Origin: Leifsonia shinshuensis
Lineage (GTDB): Bacteria; Actinomycetota; Actinomycetes; Actinomycetales; Microbacteriaceae
Reading direction: 5' to 3'
Length of the DNA stretch: 64,000 nucleotides
Assembly (NCBI RefSeq): GCF_031456835.1
Contig: NZ_JAVDVK010000001.1
Coordinates: forward strand, 2,480,001-2,544,000
Position 1 is the first letter of the stretch; each line of letters begins with the position of its first letter. The notes under the pieces are model-generated. The model had not been told where the DNA came from, did no database searches, and saw only the letters and a program-made list of their open reading frames with translations. Shown piece after piece: positions 59,071-64,000 of this stretch. The translations under genes and the position numbers were made by a program.

Positions 59071-59631
59071 GTGCAGACCGACGAGCTCACCGCCGTCCGC
59101 GTCCTCGAGGGGCCGCGGGTGCGTCTCGTGCCGCTCGGCCCCGAGCACTTCGACAGCGTCTGGGAGGGACTCCACGACGCCGAGAGCATGCGGCTGACGG
59201 GCACCCGCACCCGGTTCACGGAAGCAGCGGTCGCGGCGCATCTCGCCCGCATCGGCGCAGCGGACGACCGCGCCGACTGGGCCATCCTGGATCGGTCCAC
59301 CGGCGACTACCTGGGCGAGATCGTGCTGAACGAGCTCGACGAGGACAGCGCCTCCATGAACACCCGCATCGCACTGGCGCCAGGCTTCCCGGGCCGCGGG
59401 TACGGCACGGAGGCGATGACCGTGATGCTGGACCACGCGTTCGCGGAGATCGGCCTGCACCGGGTGGGGCTGGACGTCTACGCCTTCAACCCGCGCGCGC
59501 TCCGCTCCTACGAGAAGGCGGGGTTCGTGGTCGAGGGACGGCAGCGCGACACCCTGCTGTGGGAGGGCGAGTGGACGGACTCGATCCTGATGTCGGTGCT
59601 CGCGACGGACCCGCGCCCGACGTTCCGCTGA
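59071..59631 (+). CDS. GNAT family N-acetyltransferase
   Basis: 186 residues. The acyl-CoA loop IALAPGFPGRGYGTEAMTVM and the C-terminal LDVYAFNPRALRSYEKAGF are typical of RimJ/RimL-like GNAT enzymes that acetylate protein N-termini, amino acids or antibiotics; target unknown. GTG 59071 is preferred because GGAGGGGGA lies 5-6 nt upstream; a TAGCAT at 59025-59030 is the likely -10. ATG 59044 is an in-frame alternative. Divergent from the catalase. Confidence 0.87.
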   Translation: MQTDELTAVRVLEGPRVRLVPLGPEHFDSVWEGLHDAESMRLTGTRTRFTEAAVAAHLARIGAADDRADWAILDRSTGDYLGEIVLNELDEDSASMNTRIALAPGFPGRGYGTEAMTVMLDHAFAEIGLHRVGLDVYAFNPRALRSYEKAGFVVEGRQRDTLLWEGEWTDSILMSVLATDPRPTFR

Positions 59632-59672
59632 CGGGTCTGCGGGCGCGACTGTGGGCGCGACTGCCGCGCGCT

Positions 59673-59710
59673 GTCACGTCTGCGGCTGCGCGAGCGGGCG
59701 CAGACGTGAC
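59673..59710. terminator. Hairpin between GNAT and MFS genes
   Basis: GTCACGTCTGCG pairs perfectly with CGCAGACGTGAC (12 bp) around a 14-nt loop, between convergent genes ending at 59631 and 59741. Confidence 0.55.
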
Positions 59711-59740
59711 GGGACGTGGCGGTCGCGTTGCGCACGCGGG

Positions 59741-60904
59741 TCAGGCGCGTGGGCGCAGGCCCGGCGCAAGCGGCAGCAGCGCCGCGACGACGGAGGCGGC
59801 GGTCGCCGCGACGAACGGTCCGGGCGCGCCCAGCGCATCCCCCAGCACGCCGGCCACAGCCGTCCCGGTCGCGCCGCCGACCAGACCCGCGGTGTTCAGC
59901 CAGCCGAACGCCTCCGGGGTGGATGCCTCCGGCAGCGCCGCGGACACCATCGCGTACAGCGCGGCGAGGGACGGGGCGAAGCCCAGCCCCGACAGGAACA
60001 GCACGGCGTAGAGCAGCGGGATGCCGGGCACCAGTCCCGCGGCGGCCGTCGCCACCGCCACCCCGCCGAGCACCGCGGCGAGCCCGCGCGGCCCGATGCG
60101 GCGGTGGCCGAACGCGACGCCGCCGATCAGCGAGCCGAGGCTGGACACGGCGATCGCGAGGCCGGCGAGGATGCTGTCGCCGGCGAAACGTGCGATCAAC
60201 GCGATCTCGAGCGCGGCGAAGGACGCGATCAGCGCGAAACTGGTCGCCGCGGCGAGCCGCACAGACCGGGTGAGCAGCACCGTTCCCGGCCGGGTCGGGT
60301 TGCGCGGCAGCCGCACGCCCGCGATGTGCGGGGTGAGCAGGAACCACACCGTTCCGCCGAGGGTCACGGCCGCGGCGAGGATCAGGGGCGCTCGCGTCGA
60401 CACCGTGCCGCTGAGCAGGGTGGCGACGACCGGGCCCGTGATCCAGATCAGCTCCTGCGCGGACGTGTCGAGCGCGAACAGCGCGGGCACTGCGCGACGC
60501 GAAACCAGCCGCGGGTACAGCGCGCGCACCACCGGCATCAGCGGGGGCACCGAGCATCCGATCATCGCGCCGAGCAGCACCATCAGCAGCGGGAGGGGCG
60601 GCCCGAAGGCGAGCAGCAGCATCCCTGTGGCGTTCACGACCGCCGCGACGAGAACCGGCGGGCGGATGCCGAACACCCCCACCGAGCGGCTCACCAGCGG
60701 CATCGCCACCGCCTCGCCGACGCTCACCGAGGCGACCACGAGACCCGCCAGGGCGTACGACCCGCTGGCCTGACGCACGTGCAGCAGCACCGCGAGCGAC
60801 AGCATCCCGAGCGGGAAGCGCGCCACCAGCTGCGAGACCGTGACCCGCAGGACACCGGGGACGCGGACGAGCTCCAGGTACGTCCGCACCCCGCTACTTG
60901 CCAA
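59741..60904 (-). CDS. MFS transporter
   Basis: 387 residues with ~12 hydrophobic segments, resembling sugar-efflux or arabinose-type exporters of Microbacteriaceae (YALAGLVVASVSVGEAVAMP; GLGFAPSLAALYAMVSAALP). The start is uncertain: TTG 60904 would overlap the upstream permease stop by 11 nt; GTG 60889 is the alternative and lies after it. Position at the end of a sugar ABC operon suggests co-transcription, but a sugar function is not shown. Confidence 0.8.
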   Translation of the reverse strand: MASSGVRTYLELVRVPGVLRVTVSQLVARFPLGMLSLAVLLHVRQASGSYALAGLVVASVSVGEAVAMPLVSRSVGVFGIRPPVLVAAVVNATGMLLLAFGPPLPLLMVLLGAMIGCSVPPLMPVVRALYPRLVSRRAVPALFALDTSAQELIWITGPVVATLLSGTVSTRAPLILAAAVTLGGTVWFLLTPHIAGVRLPRNPTRPGTVLLTRSVRLAAATSFALIASFAALEIALIARFAGDSILAGLAIAVSSLGSLIGGVAFGHRRIGPRGLAAVLGGVAVATAAAGLVPGIPLLYAVLFLSGLGFAPSLAALYAMVSAALPEASTPEAFGWLNTAGLVGGATGTAVAGVLGDALGAPGPFVAATAASVVAALLPLAPGLRPRA

Positions 60905-61730
60905 CGCCGCCGGCGAGACCGCGCACGAAGTAGCGCTGGCACACGAAGAACAGGATCACCATCGGCAGTGCGGCCATCACCATCCCGGCGAAGACCACCG
61001 GATACTGCGTGCCGTTCTTCGACATCATGTCGGCGAGTCCGACCGGCAGCGTCTGCACGCCGGTGCCGCTGGTGAAGATCATCGCGAACAGGTACTCGTT
61101 CCAGTTCTGCAGCACGTTGAGGACGATCGTCGTCGCCACGATCGGCATGCTCATCGGCAGGATGATCCGCCAGAACGTCGCCGCACGCGAGGCGCCGTCG
61201 ATCGAGGCCGCCTCATCCACCTCGCGTGGCAGGTCGAGCATGTACGCCCGCATCAGGAACACGGTGAACGGGATGCGGAACGCCGTGTAGAGGATCAGCA
61301 GGCCGAAGAACGTGTCGTAGAGACCCCACGCCTGGAACAGCTTCACCAGGGGGATCAGCGCGACGGTCGGAGCGAGCATCAGGCCGGCGAGCACGACGAT
61401 AGTGAAGGTGCGGTTCAGCGGAATGTTCACGCGGGTGAGGCCGTAGGCCGCCCAGGCGCTGATCAGCTCGGTGATCAGCGTCGCCAGCACCGTCAGCGAG
61501 ACGCTGGTCAGGACGAAGTCGCCGACGCCCTGGTTCCAGGCCTTGCCGAAGTTCTGCCAGAGCCACTGGCTCGGCAGGGCGAACGGGTTGCCGAAGAGCT
61601 CGGCGTTCGTCTTCAGCGCGTTGGTCACCATCCACAGCAGCGGGTAGAGGACGACGACGGCGAGCGCGACGAGCAGCGCCCAGACGAGGGCGGCGCGGAC
61701 GCCGCGGCCGAGACGGGCGAGGGCTACCAT
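60894..61730 (-). CDS. Sugar ABC transporter permease 2 (CUT1, MalG-like)
   Basis: 278 residues, six hydrophobic segments. EAA loop EAASIDGASRAATFWRIILP. Begins MVALARLGRGVRAALVWALL; the start codon overlaps the stop of permease 1 (ATGGTAG arrangement), so they are translated in series. Forms the channel of the second sugar importer in the window; as in the first cluster there is no ATPase gene. Confidence 0.92.
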   Translation of the reverse strand: MVALARLGRGVRAALVWALLVALAVVVLYPLLWMVTNALKTNAELFGNPFALPSQWLWQNFGKAWNQGVGDFVLTSVSLTVLATLITELISAWAAYGLTRVNIPLNRTFTIVVLAGLMLAPTVALIPLVKLFQAWGLYDTFFGLLILYTAFRIPFTVFLMRAYMLDLPREVDEAASIDGASRAATFWRIILPMSMPIVATTIVLNVLQNWNEYLFAMIFTSGTGVQTLPVGLADMMSKNGTQYPVVFAGMVMAALPMVILFFVCQRYFVRGLAGGVGK

Positions 61731-62722
61731 TCCACTCTCCTCTTGCGCGAGTAGGCCAGCTGCGCGGCGGCGAGCAGCAGCGTGATGACGAAGATGGCGA
61801 CGCCGATCGCGGCCGCCGAGCCGAAGTCGTTGGTGACGAAACCGGCGTGGTACAGCCACGTGCCGAGCACCTGACTGGAGTTGTTCGGACCGCCGCTCGT
61901 CATGACCATCACCTCGTTGAACACCTGGAAGGCGCCGGAGATGGTGACGATCATCATGAGGCCGGTCATCTCGCGCACCAACGGGAGCGACACCTGGAAG
62001 AAGCGGCGGATCGGGCCGACGCCGTCGAGGTTCGCCGCCTCGTACAGCTCCTGCGGGATGCGCTGCAGCGCCACCGAGAACAGCAGGACGCTGTAGCCGA
62101 ACCCCTGCCACTGGCTCATCGCGATGATCGCGAAGATCGCCGTACTCTCGTGGCCGAGCCACGCCTGCGAGAACTGACCGAGCCCGACGTTGTCGAGGAA
62201 GACGTTCAGCATCCCCGTCTGCGGCTGATAGATGAAGTAGAAGAGGAGGCCCGCGACGGTCAGCGAGATCGCCGACGGGATGAAATAGATGGCCCGGAAG
62301 GCCTTGCGCCAGCGGTCGCTGCGCACGCTCTCCACGATCGCGGCCAGCACGAGTGCGCCGAAGACCTGGAAGACGATCGACAGGGCGGCGTACCAGGTGT
62401 TGTTGCCGAGGGCGCGCCAGAAGACCGGGTCCTGCGCCAGCTGGGCGTAGTTGTCGCCGCCGACGAAGGTCTGCTCACCGCTGTAGATGTTCCACTTGAG
62501 GAAGCTGAAGACGATGTTCTGGATCAGCGGCCAGTAGACGAAGACGGCCAGCACCGCCAGCGCGGGGATGAGCCAGACAAGTCCGCGCCAGCGGGCGCCT
62601 CCGCGGTTGGCGGCCCGAGGCGACGTGCCGCCGGGTGCCGGGGCCGTGCGGCCGCGACCCGGGCCCGCGAGGGGCTGGGTGCGCGGCCGCACGGGGGCCT
62701 GGGGCGCCTGCGTGGTGGTCAT
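61724..62722 (-). CDS. Sugar ABC transporter permease 1 (CUT1, MalF-like)
   Basis: 332 residues: a P/R/T-rich 45-residue cytoplasmic N-terminus and six hydrophobic segments. The EAA loop is EAANLDGVGPIRRFFQVSLP. ATG 62722 overlaps the binding-protein stop (ATGA). Its family is nearest to N-acetylglucosamine, raffinose or alpha-glucoside importers, but permease sequence alone does not settle the substrate. Confidence 0.92.
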   Translation of the reverse strand: MTTTQAPQAPVRPRTQPLAGPGRGRTAPAPGGTSPRAANRGGARWRGLVWLIPALAVLAVFVYWPLIQNIVFSFLKWNIYSGEQTFVGGDNYAQLAQDPVFWRALGNNTWYAALSIVFQVFGALVLAAIVESVRSDRWRKAFRAIYFIPSAISLTVAGLLFYFIYQPQTGMLNVFLDNVGLGQFSQAWLGHESTAIFAIIAMSQWQGFGYSVLLFSVALQRIPQELYEAANLDGVGPIRRFFQVSLPLVREMTGLMMIVTISGAFQVFNEVMVMTSGGPNNSSQVLGTWLYHAGFVTNDFGSAAAIGVAIFVITLLLAAAQLAYSRKRRVEW

Positions 62723-64000
62723 TTCGCCTTCTCGGACGCCTGTCGCACGGCCTTCAGAGCGGCCTCGGGGGTGAGGCTGCCGGAGACGAGACCCTCCGAG
62801 ACGGAGACCCAGGCGTCGCCGACGGCCGGGACGTTGGCCATGTCGAGCCAGACGACGGTCGACTTCGCGTCGTTCACCAGCTTGGTGCCCTCGGCGACCG
62901 CGGGGGTGGCGATCTGGTCGGTGACCACATCCTTCACCGCGCTCGGCTGGCCGTACGGCGGTGAGGAGAGCGTTGTGGCGTTCTTCTCGTTCATGACGAA
63001 CTTCATGAAGTCGAGCGCCAGGGCGGCGTTCTTGCTCTTCTTGTTGATCATGTAGCCCTCGGGCGCGGCCTCCAGGGTCGAGGTGTCGCCCTTGGCGCCG
63101 GACGCGGCGGGGAGCTGGAAGATGCCGAAGCCGTCCTTGGCGAGCTGGCTGTCCTTCGTGTTCACCGAGTCGAACTCGATGAGCTCCTGGTAGTACATGG
63201 CCGCCTTGCCGGTCGCCTGCTGCTGCTGCGCGGTGGTGTACGTGACTCCGTTGGAGTTGGACGCATCCCCCGTGCACTGGGTGACGAGCTGCTGGAACTG
63301 CTTCATGCCCTGCAGGTAGCCGGCGTCGGTGTACTTCGCGGTCGTCGGCAGCAGGTCGGCCTCGAGGGTCTTCTGCGGGACGTCGTAGGCGAACAGCTGG
63401 CCGAGGTAGTGCAGGCCGGGCCAGCCGTCCTTGTTGCCGAAGGCGATGGGCACGTAGCCGGCGGACTTGATGGTCGAGCAGTCCGAGATGAGCTCGTCGA
63501 GCGTCTTCGGCACGTCGAGCCCGAGGTCGGAGAAGATCTTCTTGTTGTAGCCCATGAACTTGCCGTCGACGTACTGCGGGATGCCGTAGTACTTGCCGTC
63601 GTACTTGAAGGCGTTCAGGGATCCCTCGCCGAAGGTGTCGCCCCACGTCGTGCCCGGCGCGATGACCGAGCTGAGGTCGACGGCGAGACCGTTGGCGGCG
63701 AAGTTCTCGCCCCAGTTGCCGGCGTAGCTGAAGTAGATGTCGGGCAGCGACTGCGAGCCGATCAGGACCTTCTCCTTGTCCTTGATCGCGTTGTCGTCGG
63801 TCTCCTGCGCGAGGGTGATCTTCACATCCGGGTGGAGCTTCTTGTAGTCCTTCACCAGGTTCTCGAAATACGAGCCGAGCGGGTCGCCCGCCGCCGCGGT
63901 GAGGATGCTGATGCTGCCGGAGAAGTCCGGCTTCGCGGTGATGTCGGCGGACGCTCCGCCGCCGGACGAGCACGCGGTGAGCGCGAGCGCCATGACGCCC
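62719..64000 (-). CDS. Sugar ABC transporter substrate-binding lipoprotein (CUT1), cut by window end
   Basis: At least 424 residues are visible. The reading frame stays open to base 64000, and the lipobox ALTACSSGG lies right after the in-frame ATG 63993, so the true start with the basic n-region is beyond the edge. Solute-binding family 1 fold: GDPLGSYFENLVKDYKKLHP, SLPDIYFSYAGNWGENF, YYGIPQYVDGKFMGYNKKIF and a late EGYMINKKSKNAALALDFMK. Encodes the receptor of the second sugar importer; the sugar is not identified, and no glycosidase lies in the visible part. Confidence 0.92.
   Translation of the reverse strand, partial: GVMALALTACSSGGGASADITAKPDFSGSISILTAAAGDPLGSYFENLVKDYKKLHPDVKITLAQETDDNAIKDKEKVLIGSQSLPDIYFSYAGNWGENFAANGLAVDLSSVIAPGTTWGDTFGEGSLNAFKYDGKYYGIPQYVDGKFMGYNKKIFSDLGLDVPKTLDELISDCSTIKSAGYVPIAFGNKDGWPGLHYLGQLFAYDVPQKTLEADLLPTTAKYTDAGYLQGMKQFQQLVTQCTGDASNSNGVTYTTAQQQQATGKAAMYYQELIEFDSVNTKDSQLAKDGFGIFQLPAASGAKGDTSTLEAAPEGYMINKKSKNAALALDFMKFVMNEKNATTLSSPPYGQPSAVKDVVTDQIATPAVAEGTKLVNDAKSTVVWLDMANVPAVGDAWVSVSEGLVSGSLTPEAALKAVRQASEKAK

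Noticed and set aside
1..64000. Prophage, integrated plasmid or insertion sequence
   Set aside because: No integrase, transposase, replication, capsid or relaxase gene was recognised, and the genes are of ordinary chromosomal kinds throughout.

Overview
The window is about 70% GC with dense, largely non-overlapping genes, frequent GTG starts and ATGA/GTGA stop-start overlaps. The gene content (NirB/NasA nitrate assimilation with a HemD-winged-helix regulator, a lipid-linked mannosyl donor synthase, LCP and D,D-carboxypeptidase cell-wall proteins, many CUT1 sugar transporters, LacI regulation) points to an actinobacterium, most likely a soil or plant-associated member of the Microbacteriaceae (Leifsonia-like; the genus is an inference). 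It looks chromosomal. No phage, plasmid, transposase or CRISPR-Cas gene was seen.

Layout. 1-11.8 kb is a nitrate-assimilation block: nirB (cut by the left edge), cobA and a HemD-like regulator on the plus strand converge on a nasB-like reductase, nasA and narK on the minus strand, while moeA-mobA-DUF6457, divergent from narK, supply the molybdenum cofactor. 11.9-24.9 kb holds tRNA-Ser, an LCP cell-wall ligase, a HAD phosphatase, serS, an SGNH esterase interrupted by an in-frame amber codon, pheA, pgm, a D,D-carboxypeptidase, an amidase-domain lipoprotein and a DHA2 drug exporter. 25-28 kb is a minus-strand surface-glycosylation operon (polyprenol-P-mannose synthase type transferase, a polytopic membrane protein, and a gtrA that appears frameshifted). 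28.2-34.2 kb is a textbook beta-glucoside locus: promoter, two LacI operators, binding protein, two permeases, GH1 beta-glucosidase and LacI repressor.

34.3-47 kb is the most irregular part: a Tat-exported Ig-like surface protein, a CGNR regulator, an MFS gene whose 3' end runs into a four-copy array of 57-bp inverted-repeat elements, an orphan DNA methyltransferase, a RimK ligase fused to an RCK_C domain next to a divergent retropepsin-like protease, PrsW, and an exosortase-family protein. Next to it lies an apparent deletion scar that joins the remnants of a divergent tetR/SDR pair, flanked on both sides by 40-bp-periodic palindromic arrays. 46.9-60.9 kb holds gadC-gadB acid resistance, two hydrolases, a zinc alcohol dehydrogenase, a ChaB-like protein, an AraC regulator, two MFS exporters, an Orn/Lys/Arg decarboxylase and manganese catalase. 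60.9-64 kb is a second CUT1 sugar ABC cluster, cut by the right edge.

Recurring themes are (i) intergenic families of short palindromic repeats at five loci, (ii) an apparently leaderless promoter type in which a TANNNT -10 box ends 6-7 nt before the start codon, seen at six genes, and (iii) three fresh-looking gene-decay events: amber codon, single-base frameshift and fusion deletion.
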